In this document: piece by piece, positions 1-10,657 of the stretch
Layout of the letters: each line of letters starts with the position of its first letter
How positions within the stretch are numbered: position 1 is the first letter of the stretch
Assembly (NCBI RefSeq): GCF_000226095.1
Contig: NC_016475.1
Location: 3,844,001 to 3,908,000 of the forward strand
Length of the DNA stretch: 64,000 bases
Direction: 5' to 3'
Source: Thermothelomyces thermophilus ATCC 42464
Taxonomy: Eukaryota; Ascomycota; Sordariomycetes; Sordariales; Chaetomiaceae
Translations under genes and position numbers: made by a program
Notes under the pieces: model-generated
Seen by the model: the letters and a program-made list of their open reading frames with translations, nothing else
Told to the model about the DNA's origin: nothing
Database searches by the model: none

Positions 1-118
1 TACTAGGATCATTTCTTGCCAAGTGTGATCCTGTCCTAATTGGTCTATCATTCTTCGGCTTGATTGGCCTGTTTATGTTAGTGGCCTAGGCGGCAGCTAT
101 ATATATATTTCTGTGATA
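1..118 (-). repeat. 3' LTR of element 1 (partial, subfamily A)
   Basis: Matches the right-hand 118 b of the LTR at 7126-7243, read on the minus strand. The LTR begins (minus sense) with the equivalent of TGTCACAG at 118 and is followed on its inner side by the polypurine tract. The remainder is outside the window. Confidence 0.9.
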
Positions 119-244
119 CGATACCCTCCCTCCGAGGCTTTTAACCCGAAAGCCCTCTTTAGGTCGTTTTAAATAGCGCTAATATCCTTTTCTATGTATA
201 CCTCGTAGTTTTCCCCTTTTTCTATACTACTAGTGGCTAACAAG

Positions 245-905
245 ATAGCAGATCGTATCTCTAAGCGCCGATCTTCGAAATCCTAACAGCATGCCACGCT
301 TGCTTCTTTTATTAACTCCTCTAGCGTAGATATTATACCGTGTTCATGGTGTTTTAAGCGGAACTTGGCTTATCGTATAGCGTTAGGCTCTTCTTGCTAT
401 AGCAAGTGTATATATCGGGGTCGTTCTTATAATAGTTCTAATATAACGTCTATTTATTTATAGCCTAGTTATTACCTTAATGTTTGTAGCTAATCTTTTT
501 ATAGTAATAAAGATTATATCTAAATAAAAACGCGTAGAACAAGAAGAGGCCGATACTAAAGAGGCCCTTTTCGTTCTTCAAACTTAACTTTAGACGGCTA
601 TCGGTCGATTAGCTTATCTTCGTCGCTAGAAATATTTCTTAAAGGAGCGGGGTTCTAAGCTTTTTTGTCGAGGTATACAGTCTCTAGAGGAAATAGAGGC
701 AGAAGAACGGAGGTTGTAAGATTCCGAGGTATATATCATTAGTGACGTATAGTCCTAGGGTACTAGCGTCCCGTTTGACTAGTCCTCTTTAGGCCTAGAT
801 TTGTTGGAGGCCGACTTGGCCGTTTTGTCCGAGCTAGTGCCTACGGTCGATCTAGGTTCTAGTAATAGAACTGTTCTAGTTTCTTAGGGCAGTTTAAATT
901 CTTAA
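245..905 (+). pseudogene. Antisense Zn2Cys6-like / coiled-coil ORF of element 1
   Basis: Plus-strand frame lying antisense to the 3' internal region of element 1. It starts at an ATA (245) that is ATG in element 2. A Cys-x2-Cys (TGT codons at 341 and 350) opens a six-position motif whose other cysteines are partly changed to Tyr codons (TAT), as RIP would do. The first part ends after a Gly-Arg-Ser-(Tyr/Cys) segment near 458. A CTAAT box and a TTTTTATAG acceptor-like site near 493-512 precede a second frame rich in Glu, Leu and Arg (about 530-720), and it ends at TAA 903-905. The start-to-stop distance (661 b) equals that in elements 2 and 3. The frame change implies an intron. The donor is not resolved. 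Function unknown; see findings. Confidence 0.6.
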
Positions 906-3900
906 CTAGTTCCTATAAATTATCTTCCGGTCCGAAATCGAGCCACTTGACTAGGTACTATAGTTCTCCGTTGATAATATGTAAATCTAGAATTTCTTCG
1001 ACATCCTATTCTTCTTCTTCATCCTCTGCTTCGGTATATATAGCAACCTTAGCGTTTTTCGGTGCTAGTTTGAGAAGTGAAATATAAAAAATATCTGTCT
1101 GTAGTCATATAGATAATAGTAACGATAGTTGATAGTTAGATATTAAAATTCGTTCTTTGATAACAAAGGGTCTGACTTTCTTAAAGTCTAGCTTTATGCT
1201 TAGTCGTTTAGTTTATAAGTTTTATATAACTAGATAGACTTTGTCTCCCCTCTCTAGGCAAGGTCCCTTGAGCCTATATTTGTCGTAATAGTTCTTCATT
1301 CTGGTTCTAACAAACTCAAGTTCGTTTTTAAGCTTCTTATATAGTATATACATTTATTCCGCTTTGACTACTGCTCTCGGCACTATAACCTCTAGTCCTT
1401 ACCTAAGGTCTGCTTTATATCTGTAGTTTGCAAAGAACAGTGTGACTTTGGTCGTTTCTGTTAGCATTATATTATAAGCAAGTTATACCGTTGGTAATAG
1501 CATGACCTAGTCATCTTGCTAATAGTTAATGTAAGAGCGGAGGTACTGCTTAACAACTTGGTTTAGTCGCTCCGTTTGTCTGTTAGTCTGTAGGTAATAT
1601 GCCGTTAATAGCTTGCTATTGACGCCTAATCATTATATTAACGCTTGCCAGAACTTTGATGCGAACTTGGTGTCTCTGTCGGTGATCTATTCCTATGGCC
1701 AAGCGTGCACTGATACGACTTGCCGCTAGATTACGTCTGCTAGCTGTTCAGCTGTCTAGGACTCCTTATAGGGAAAGAAGTATGCCCATTTAGTTAGGCG
1801 ATCTACTATAGTGAGAATACTATCGTAGATTACCCCTGTAGCTGTGTCCTTAGATTCTAGCAGCTTTGTAATAAAGTCTATTATAACTAAACTCTATAGT
1901 TTGTTGGCTATTAGTAGTGGCTAAAGTAGCCTATATAGCTTATATCGTGCCATTTTACTTCGATTATAGATATCGTAGCTCTATATAACTTCCTTAACTT
2001 GTGTCGTTAACTATAGAAAGTTATAGTGTTTCTTGACTTGTACGACAGTCTTTGTAACTCCTTTATGTCCTCCAAGTTTCGACTCGTAGAGTTCTCAAAT
2101 CATTCGTAGCTATTGATCTTTATCGTAGATATATGCTTTACCTCGGTACTAGAGTTTCCTATCTTTTTCTTTTACTTTATCAGGTACTACTAGTCCAGGT
2201 GTTGCTTAATACTATACCTCGTTAATCCTTTCTTCTCGAAAGATTATATAATATTCTAGGAACAAGTCGAGTAGATCGTCTTCTACAGGTGTCTATATTT
2301 CATAATATAGCGTTCTGTCTATTCGTTCCTTGAATAACGGTGGCGTTATTTCCGTTCGTCCTTCCGTATGATCTGTTTATCGGCTTAAGGCATCTGCTTA
2401 TACGTTCTCTTTGCCCTTCTTATAGCAGATCTCAAAATTAAATTCTATAAAGAATTCTACCTATTATATTTGTTATCCGTTAAGCTCCTTTATAGTTATA
2501 AAGTATTGTAAATTCTTGTAATCTATATATACTTATACTAGTTTAATCGTACTACTAAGGTATAGTCGCTATTCTTTAAAAGCTTTGACAATCGCAAGTA
2601 GTTCCTTGTCATAGATCAGATAATTAAGATATAGTCTATCAAGCTTCTTTAAAAAGAAGGCTATAAGATGTAGCTTCCCTTGTTTGTCTCGTTATCCCAA
2701 TTATCCTCTAATGGCGTAGTCTGAAGCGTCCGTTTCCACCTCAAATGGCTTCTTAGGGTCTGGTAGCACTAGTACTAGATCTTTAGTAATGGCGTCGCGG
2801 ATCTGCGTAAATGCTTACTTATGTCGCTCTTCCTATCGAAATTTAGCGTTCTTCTTAGTAAGTTTGTATAAAGGTCGTACGATCGCTCTAAAGTTCCTGA
2901 TAAACATCCGGTAGAAGTTTGTAAACCTGATAAAACTTCGTACTTCCGTAGTTGACGTTGGTCGTGGCTAATCCTTTAGCTTCGACTTTTAAAGGTTCTA
3001 TTTAGATTTGTCCTAGGGATATCTTATATCCTAAAAACACCGTTTTCCTAACGTGGAATTCGCTCTTTTCCTTGTTAACTAATAGCTTATATACGTATAG
3101 CGTATCTAGTATTGCTCTCACGTGCTTCCGGTGTTCGTCTATCGTTTTAGAGAAGATAAGTATATTATCAAGATAATATACCGTAAATTTATCAAGAAAG
3201 AATCAGATAGCTTGATTAATCAGGGCTTGAAACGTTACTAACACGTTCGTAAGTCTAAATGGCATGACGAGGTACTCGTAGTAGCTATAGGGTATCCTAA
3301 AGGCTATTTTCTACTTATCGCCTTCTTTGATCTATATATAGTTATAGGCCGATGGTAAGTCAAAACGCGTAGAATATTAGGCTCCTACTAACTAATCTCG
3401 GAGCCATAAGATTAGCGGTAACAGGTATTGGTTTTTCACGGTCTATTCGTTAAGTTACTAATAATTAACGTATAACTATAGCTTTCCGTCTTTCTTAGGC
3501 ATAAATAGGATTAGATAGCCTACTAGCAATATTGACAGGCAGATATATCCTCTTCGAAGGTTCTCCTCTAAGTATTGCTTAAGTTCTTCGTTTTATATCT
3601 AGCTTATATAGTAAATCTTAAAGAACTTTAGTCGTACTCCTTCCTTAAGCTTGATCTTGTGATCCTATAGGCCGTACTCTAGTAATCCTTCTAGATACTT
3701 CGGTTCGAATGCTAGGTGTCCTTCGTATTCCTTTGGTACTTTCCTAGTCTCGTCTCGTTTCTTGATTTTCTAATAGTATACAAACTTGGTTCCGTCTATG
3801 GCGATGCTGGCGATTTCTCCTGTCTCAACCTACTACTCTAGTTACAGTGCTCCGTATTCGTCAACGGAGAGAACAGCTACTGGCGGTTTAGCTCGTTCCT

Positions 3901-6750
3901 CCTGTTGTAACGTTGGTGTCGTTATACTGCTTCTTCTAGAGTCTGTAGTAGTCTGCCTACTACTGTCTGTCTCTTGTAGTAGATCCGTAGGATATGCCTT
4001 CCCCTGAGTATCGTCTGCTTACGATCCTTACGTACTTCCTATCTTACTAGTTAAATATAACTCCGTTTAGGGTTGTAGGTAGCTACTATTCTTCTAGCTA
4101 ATGTCTAGGTTATAGTCTTTATATTATAGTAATCCTAATATTATATCTTTATCATTACCTATATCTATAATACTAAATACGATTATTATAGTCTTCCCTA
4201 CTATAGTGATGTCGATCGGTTTAGTCTCCCTATATACCTATTATATTAGAAATGGCCCTTTGACTATGCTATACTTCCGCTTCATTCTCTAGGGTATCCG
4301 TAGCTAATTTATAAGCGTCGGCGAAATCAGGTTCATCTCTACTCTACTATCTACTAGTACAAGTATTTCGTACTATTTCTATTATGCTATTATCCATAAT
4401 CGCTTGTCTTGCCGCCGTCATCTAAAGATTATAGCAATTTCCTATATTTCTGCTAGGAGGTCTCGATATAATGGTCTTTTACACTAGTTCCTCCTATACT
4501 ATACTACCACTTACCACTATATAGTCGTTAATGGTTTTTAGGCCCTTCGAAGGGCCCTGACCCGTTTCCCAGGTCAGTGCTAACCTCTTTAGTTATTCGG
4601 CTAATAGTAGCTTCGTCGATCGTGCTCATTTCTATAAGCTATTAAGTGCTTGTAGCTTCCTACCATTAGGTCCGTTCTGCTTTTTGTCATACGTGCCATA
4701 GCTTCATCTAAAGCTCCTAGATTCGCAATTTCTTTTCGTCCGCGTAATAGAGGCAATCGTTACTTTGGCACAAGTCCTATATATCTTGTCTAGTTCTATA
4801 GTGCCTAGGCTAGGCTTGTCTTAGAACTATCGTAATGCCTTCTAGATCGCGGGCTTCGATCTTCTAGAGTAATTCGGCCGCTTTGTTTCCTACATTATAG
4901 ACCCATTCTATAGGGCAGAGGCTCCTGTCCTCATTTCCTTGTCAGGTCGGCCAGTGATTGTTTTCAAATTTGTCGCGAAAGTGATATTGGCATTCGTATA
5001 ATATACACTAAAACCAGGGCACTTGTATATATGCCTTATATCACGGGTATAGTCACGTGGCGTCGCCTAGAAGGTATTAAAACTCTTTTCTAAATCCTTC
5101 CCACTATATATAGGCCATAGGTACTCTAATACTAAGGTAGGAGTGTTTCTTCTAGTAGTTTTCCTATATACGCTCTTCTTTTCCGCGGTTTATGTATATA
5201 AACTAGTACTCGGGGTTCCATACGTTGTAGCTAAGTTACTAATCGTCAAAATGCTCGGCGTAGCTATCGGGCCTATTATACGTCATAGGCTGTTCCCCTC
5301 TAATGGTTTCTACGATACGTTAGAGTTCCCTTATCTTGTCCCTTATTCCATCGCTTTACTAGGTAAGTCGAATCAAGCGTTTATCCTATTCACGTAGTTC
5401 CGTATTAAGCCAGAAAACTTCGTTATAGTACTATTCGATTCGTTCCTAGAGGAATAGAACATTAGGTCTAGGTCTTTCGATTCCTTAGGTGTCGGTTGTC
5501 TACAATTTATCCTGCCTCTAGGTAACTATGAAACCCTACTATCTTAAGGCCGGGAGAATCAAAACTGGCGGTATATATTCTCCTGCTATGTCCTATTCGG
5601 TGAGACCTATCTCTAGGTCTATAGTGACTAGTTCGGAGTACGGTACTTGTTCGTCTTTACCATTGTCATCATGTCCGAGACTATCTATGTCACTGCCCCT
5701 ATCTTTATAGCTTGTAGCCGCTACTTCGATAATATCCTTAGTAGTTTCGTCGATAGCTGTAATTTCCTTCCTAGGGGTCGGTTTCTATTCTTTCTTCGGG
5801 CTCTGGCATTCTTGCTTATAGTGCCCTTTCTTTCTGTAGTTATAGTAGGTAGCATTAGACTTATCTTTAGTTGTCTTCTTCTGGTCCTACTTCTATATTA
5901 TATCTATATCTATAGCTCTGGGGTATATCCTATACAAGGTATTAATATATACTTACTTTTTCTTATCGTTAGCCTTAACTATAGTTCCATTTATTTGTCC
6001 TTGTTTCTACTACTCTTATATATAGAGTCAATTATCGATTCTAATGGCCTATACGATATATTCGTCTAGGGTCTTAGGCCGATCATACTTATATAGCTTA
6101 TCTTTAACCTTTTCCTTTAAGCCGTTATAGAATAGTTATATTAAAGCCTTGTCGTTAAGCTAAGACTTAAATATGTCCTGTCTAAACTGTATAGTATAGG
6201 AGGCTGCTAACTTGGTCTATTAGAGATTAGCGAGTCTTTCTTACATATAAATCTTCTTATCTTTGTTGCTAAAAACCTTCCAAAGCTCTTCTTCAAACCA
6301 GTCATAGGACCGAAAGACTACCTACGTAAACGTGTCTCGGTCGTCTTCGTCTTCCTCAATGAGATAGTCGTTCCACGTAGGCTTAAACTATCTAAGTGCC
6401 TTACCCTCTAATCTTATAGCTATATAGAGGACTTTGGCTTTATCGTCTAGAAACTTGTCGTTATTAAGCCGGAAGTAGGATCGGAGGTTTGTTAGGAATC
6501 CTACAAGATCCTCCTTGGTTCCTCCGTATTTGCTAGGTAGTTCGATCTTAATATAGCTTGCTTTAGTAATCTCGAGCGCTTCGATTTTAGTATAGGTCTT
6601 ATTAACCAGTTTCTACAAGTACTTTTCGCCGTTCTTAAGTTCCTTAATTTAGGCTTAAGCAACCTTATCTCTCTAGTCTAACTCCTAGATCTGTTACTAG
6701 AGTTGACTAAGCTAGGCAAGCAGCTATTTGGCCGTGACGTTAGTAGCCAT
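720..6750 (-). pseudogene. gag-pol of element 1 (RIP-degenerate)
   Basis: Gag starts at the ATG complementary to 6748-6750, about 65 b inside the 5' LTR. The zinc knuckle (complement of about 5808-5850) is CX2CX4HX4C in consensus with several Cys codons now Tyr. Gag ends near 4535 just after an 18-b palindrome (GGGCCCTTCGAAGGGCC core at about 4542-4558). Pol carries the retropepsin region (near 4350), RT with YLDD (complement of about 3150-3178), RNase H, integrase with the HHCC-like and DD35E regions, and a chromodomain at about 890-1060. The distance from zinc knuckle to YLDD (2672 b) equals that of element 2, so no net indel. Stop codons throughout; no functional protein is possible. Confidence 0.88.
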
Positions 6751-6803
6751 GTCGATGTCAAGGTCAAGGTTACCTCCGTTCTAAACTATGACAGAACAAA
6801 GGG

Positions 6804-6815
6804 AGTAGTAATAAC
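6804..6815 (-). promoter_or_regulatory. Putative self-priming site of element 1
   Basis: One base inside the 5' LTR. The plus strand reads AGTAGTAATAAC. The LTR (sense = minus strand) carries AGTAGTAATAAT at the complement of 6988-6999, so in the element's RNA the two can pair over 11 of 12 bases. Chromoviruses related to Tf1/sushi are known or predicted to prime reverse transcription this way. Inference from complementarity and position. Confidence 0.5.
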
Positions 6816-6816
6816 G

Positions 6817-7243
6817 TATAACGAACCTAGCTTAGACTTCTTCTAAAAGGGTTTAGACGAAGGTAGATTAAGCGGGATAGGTAGGCTGGTCGTCTAAGGG
6901 ATTTGGTGAAGCCAAAGGGTTTATAATAACATTTAGAGTTATCTCTTATAGTAGTTAGCAATGCTTGGTAGGAGTACTATAATTATAATTATTACTACTA
7001 GTAAACTCCTAGAGTCTATTATAATAAGTGACTATCTATATATATATATAATCCTAGGATCATTAGTAGTCGTGGTGATCCTCTGTACTGGCTCACTTGG
7101 CTTACATTGTGAGCTAGTGATCCTCTGCTAGGATCATTTCTTGCTAAGTGTGATCCTGTCCTAATTGGTCTATCATCCTTCGGCTTGATTGGCCTGTTTG
7201 TGTTAGTGGCCTAGGCGGTAGCTGTATATATATTTCCGTGACA
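6817..7243 (-). repeat. 5' LTR of element 1 (subfamily A, 427 b)
   Basis: Read on the minus strand it starts at 7243 with TGTCACGG and ends at 6817 with the equivalent of TTCGTTATA. The length, 427 b, is identical to both LTRs of element 2. It contains the 12-nt motif (complement of 6988-6999) that pairs with the site just inside the element at 6804-6815. Confidence 0.92.
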
Positions 7244-7941
7244 AGTAACGACATATAGAACCTAGAATACTAGTTTATATATATAAACTATAGAAAAGAT
7301 AAGTATATATAGGAAAGCTACTAGAAGAAACACTCTTACTTTAGCATTAGAGTACCTATAGTCTATATATAATAGGAAGGATTTAGGAAGGAATTCTAAT
7401 ACCTCCTAGGCAACACTATACAACTATACCCCTAATATAAGGTATATATGTAAGTGCCCTAGTTCTAATATATAATATATAAATGTCAATATCACTTCTA
7501 CGACAAATTCGAAAATAATCACTAGCCGACCTAACAAGGAAATGAGGATAGAAGCCTCTACCCTATAGAATAGGTCTACAATACAAGAAACAGAGCAGCC
7601 GAATTACTCTAGAAGATCGAAGCCTACGATCTAGAAGGCATTACGATAGTTCTAAGACAAGCCTAGCCTAGGCACTATAGAATGGGACGAGATATATAGA
7701 ACTCGTGCTAGAGCAACGACTACCTCTATTATACGGATAAAAAAAAATCACGAATTTGGGAGCTTTAGATAAAGCTATAGTATATACGACGAAAAGTAAA
7801 ACAGACTTAATGATAGGAAGCTATAAGCACTTAATAGCTTATAGAAATAAGTATAATTAACGAAGCTGCTATTAGCTAAATAACCAAAGAGGTTAGCACT
7901 AACCTAGAAAACGGGTTAGGGCCCTTTAAGGGGCCTAGAAA
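7244..7941 (+). pseudogene. gag fragment of element 3
   Basis: Corresponds to 9946-10650 of element 2 (late gag, after the zinc knuckle), including the conserved palindrome GGGCCCTTTAAGGGGCC at about 7919-7935. It is cut on the left by element 1 and on the right by element 2. TAG and TAA codons are frequent at glutamine and tryptophan positions. Confidence 0.85.
7937..7941. repeat. Target-site duplication AGAAA, left copy (right copy 15496-15500)
   Basis: AGAAA directly precedes the 5' LTR and directly follows the 3' LTR of element 2. Removing the element plus one copy restores the reading of the interrupted copy (compare 26488-26505, uninterrupted). Confidence 0.93.
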
Positions 7942-8368
7942 TGTCACAGAAATATATATATAGCTGCTACCTAGGCCACTAACACAAACGGGCCAATTAA
8001 GCTAAAGAATGATAGACCAATCAGAACAGGATCACACTTAGCAAGAAATAATCCCAGCAGAGGATCACTAGCTTACAACGTAAGCTAGGTAAGCCAGTAT
8101 AGAGGATCACTACGACTACTAGTAATCCTAGGATTATATATATATATAGATAGTCACTCGTTATAGTAGACTCTAAGAGTTCACTAGTAGTAACAATTAC
8201 AATTATAGTACTCCTACTAAGCATTGCTAACTACTATAAGAGATAACTCTAAGTATTATTATAAACCCTTTAGCTTTACCAAATCCCTCAGACGACCTGC
8301 CTACCTATCCCGCTTAATCTACCTTCGTCTGAACCCTTTTAGAAGAAGTCTAAGCTAGGTTTGTCATA
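7942..8368 (+). repeat. 5' LTR of element 2 (subfamily A)
   Basis: Begins TGTCACAGAAAT and ends TTTGTCATA (ancestral TTTGTCACA). It is 427 b. The last ~230 b are shared with all LTR subfamilies in the window; the first ~200 b are specific to subfamily A. Confidence 0.94.
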
Positions 8369-8369
8369 C

Positions 8370-8381
8370 GTTATTACTACT
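8370..8381 (+). promoter_or_regulatory. Putative self-priming site of element 2
   Basis: GTTATTACTACT begins one base after the 5' LTR. Its complement, AGTAGTAATAAC, resembles AGTAGTAACAAT in the LTR at 8186-8197 (10 of 12, the differences being C/T). This is the same arrangement as in elements 1, 5 and 6. Confidence 0.42.
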
Positions 8382-8434
8382 CCCTTTGTTCTATCATGGT
8401 TTAGAATAGAGGTAACCTTGACCTCGACATCGAC

Positions 8435-10657
8435 ATGGCTACTAACGTTATAGCCGAATAGCTGCTTGCCTAGCTTAGTCAACTCTAGTAGCGGATCTAG
8501 GAGTTAGACTAAAGAGATAAGGTTACTTAAGCCCGAATTAAGGAACTTAAGAATAGCGAAAAGTACTCGTAGAAACTGGTTAACAAGGCCTATACCAAAA
8601 TCGAAGCGCTCGAGACTACTAAAGCGAGCCACATCAAGATCGAACTACCTAGCAAATACAGAGGAACTAAGGAAGATCTTATAGGATTCCTAACAAACCT
8701 CTAATCCTACTTCTAGCTTAATAACGACAAGTTTCCGGACGACAAAGCTAAAGTCCTCTATATAGCCACAAGATTAGAAGGCAAGGCACTTAGATAGTTT
8801 GAGCCTATATAGAACGACTATCTTACTAAGGAAGACTAAGACGACCAAGACGCGTTTATATAGGCAGTCTTTCGGTCCTACGACCGGTTTAAAGAAGAGC
8901 TTCGGAAGGTTTTTAGCGACAAAGACAAGAAGATTTATACGTAAGAAAGACTTGCCAATCTCCGATAGACTAAGTTAGCAGCCTCCTATACTATATAGTT
9001 TAGATAGGATATATTTAAGTCTTAGCTTAACGACAAGGTATTGATATAACTATTCTATAATAGCTTAAAGGAAAAGGTTAAAGACAAGCTATATAAGTAT
9101 AATCGGCCTAAGACCTTAGACAAATATATTATATAGGCCATTAGAATCGATAATCGACTCTATATATAAGAGTAGTAAAAACAAGGACAAATGAATAGAA
9201 CTACGGTTAAGGCTAACGACAAGAAAAAGCAAGTATACGTTAGTACCTCGTATAGGACGTACCCTAGAGCTATAGATATAGACGTAACATAGAAGCAGGA
9301 CCAGAAGAAGACGACCAAAGACAAGTCTAATGCTACCTACTATAACTATAGAAAGAAAGGGTACTATAAGCAAGAATACTAGAGCCTAAAGAAAGAATAG
9401 AAACTAACCTCTAGGAAGGAAATTACGGCTATCGACGAAACTACTAAGGACATTATTAAAGTAACGGCCACAAGCTACAAAGACAGGGGCAGTGACACGG
9501 ATAGTCGCGGATATAACGATAATAGTAAAGACAAACAAGCACCGTACTCCAAACTAGTCACTATAGACCTAGAGACAGGTCTCGCCGAATAGGATATAGT
9601 AGGAGAATATATACCGCCAGTTTCGATTCTCCCGGCCTTGAGACAATAAGGTTTTATAGTCACCTAGAGGCGGGATAGATCGTAGACGACCGATACCTAA
9701 GGAATCGAAAGACCTAGACCTAATGTTTTATTCCTCTAGGAACGAATCGAATAGTACTATAACGAAGTTTTCCGGCTTAACACGGAACTATACAAATGGG
9801 ATGAACGCTTGATTCGACTTACCTAGTAGAGCGATAGAATAAGGGACGAGATAAGGGAACTCTGATATATCGTAGAAACCATTAGAGGGGAATAGCCTAT
9901 GACGTACGATAGGCCTAATAGCTACGCCGAGCATTTTGACGATTAGCAACTTAGCCACGACGTATAGAACCCTAAGTACCAGTTTATATATATAAACCGT
10001 GGAAAAGAAGAGTGTATGTGGGAAAACTACTGGAAGAAACACTCCTACCTTAGCATTAGAGTACCTATAGCCTATATATAGTAGGAAGGATTTAGAAAAG
10101 AGTTCTAATACCTTCTAGGCGATGCTACGCGATTACACCTACAATACGAGGCATATATACAAGTGCCCTAGTTCTAGTATATATTATACAAATGCCGATA
10201 CTACTTTCACGACAAATTTGAAAATAATCACTAGCCGACCTGACAAGGAAATGAGGACAGGAGCCTCCGCCCTGTGGAATAGGTCTATAATATAGGAAAC
10301 AGAGCGGCCGAATTGCTCTAGAAGATCGAAGCCTGCGATCTAAAAGGTATTACGATAGTTCTAAGACGAGCCTAGCCTAGGCATTACGGAACTAGATAAG
10401 ATATATAGGACTCGTACCGAAGTAACGATTGCCTCTATTACACGGACGAAAAGAAATTGCGAATCTAGGAGCTTCAGATGAAGCTATGGCACGCACGACG
10501 AAAAGTAGAACAGACCTAATGGTAGGAAGCTATAAGCACTTAATAGCTTACAGAAATAAGCACGATTAACGAAGCTACTATTAGCTAAATGACCGAAGAG
10601 GTTAACACTAACCTAGGAAACAGGTCAGGGCCCTTCGAGGGGCCTAAAAACTATTAA
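8435..10657 (+). pseudogene. gag of element 2 (about 740 codons, RIP-degenerate)
   Basis: Starts at ATG 8435 (Met-Ala-Thr-Asn-Val...) and stays in one frame to TAA 10655-10657, a stop present in all copies (CATTAACG consensus). The first ~330 residues match a retrotransposon Gag with a CCHC zinc knuckle at 9338-9379, in which three Cys codons read TAC/TAT (Tyr) and His reads Tyr, consistent with RIP. A long extra C-terminal segment (about 430 residues) follows the knuckle. In-frame TAG and TAA codons are common. The capsid would have packaged element RNA. Pol lies in a different frame beginning around the gag stop. Confidence 0.85.

Larger units (their letters stand above)
1..7243 (-). mobile_element. 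Element 1: Ty3/Gypsy chromovirus, RIP-mutated, minus strand, 3' LTR cut by window edge
   Basis: A nearly complete LTR retrotransposon read on the minus strand: 5' LTR at 6817-7243, gag from 6750, pol down to about 720, a polypurine tract (plus-strand CCCTCCCTCC near 124-133) and the start of the 3' LTR at 1-118. It matches the intact copies at 7942-15495 and 34552-42084 along its whole length, so only about 310 b of the 3' LTR should lie left of the window. Its right flank (from 7244) is the gag region of another copy in the opposite orientation, so it inserted into element 3; the duplicated target would be AGTAA (7244-7248) but the other copy is off the window. In-frame stops are nearly all TAG/TAA where CAG/CAA/TGG is expected, so it is dead. 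Confidence 0.93.

Noticed and set aside
8021-8224. Minus-strand 67-codon frame in an LTR
   Set aside because: Lies wholly within the 5' LTR of element 2, in an AT-rich sequence with no conservation as protein among the LTR copies.
9116-9373. Minus-strand 85-codon frame (also seen as equivalents at 5647-6069 and 24936-25211)
   Set aside because: It is the complement of gag around the zinc knuckle; it recurs only because the elements are repeats, and RIP removes stops on this strand asymmetrically. No motif; not conserved beyond what gag requires.
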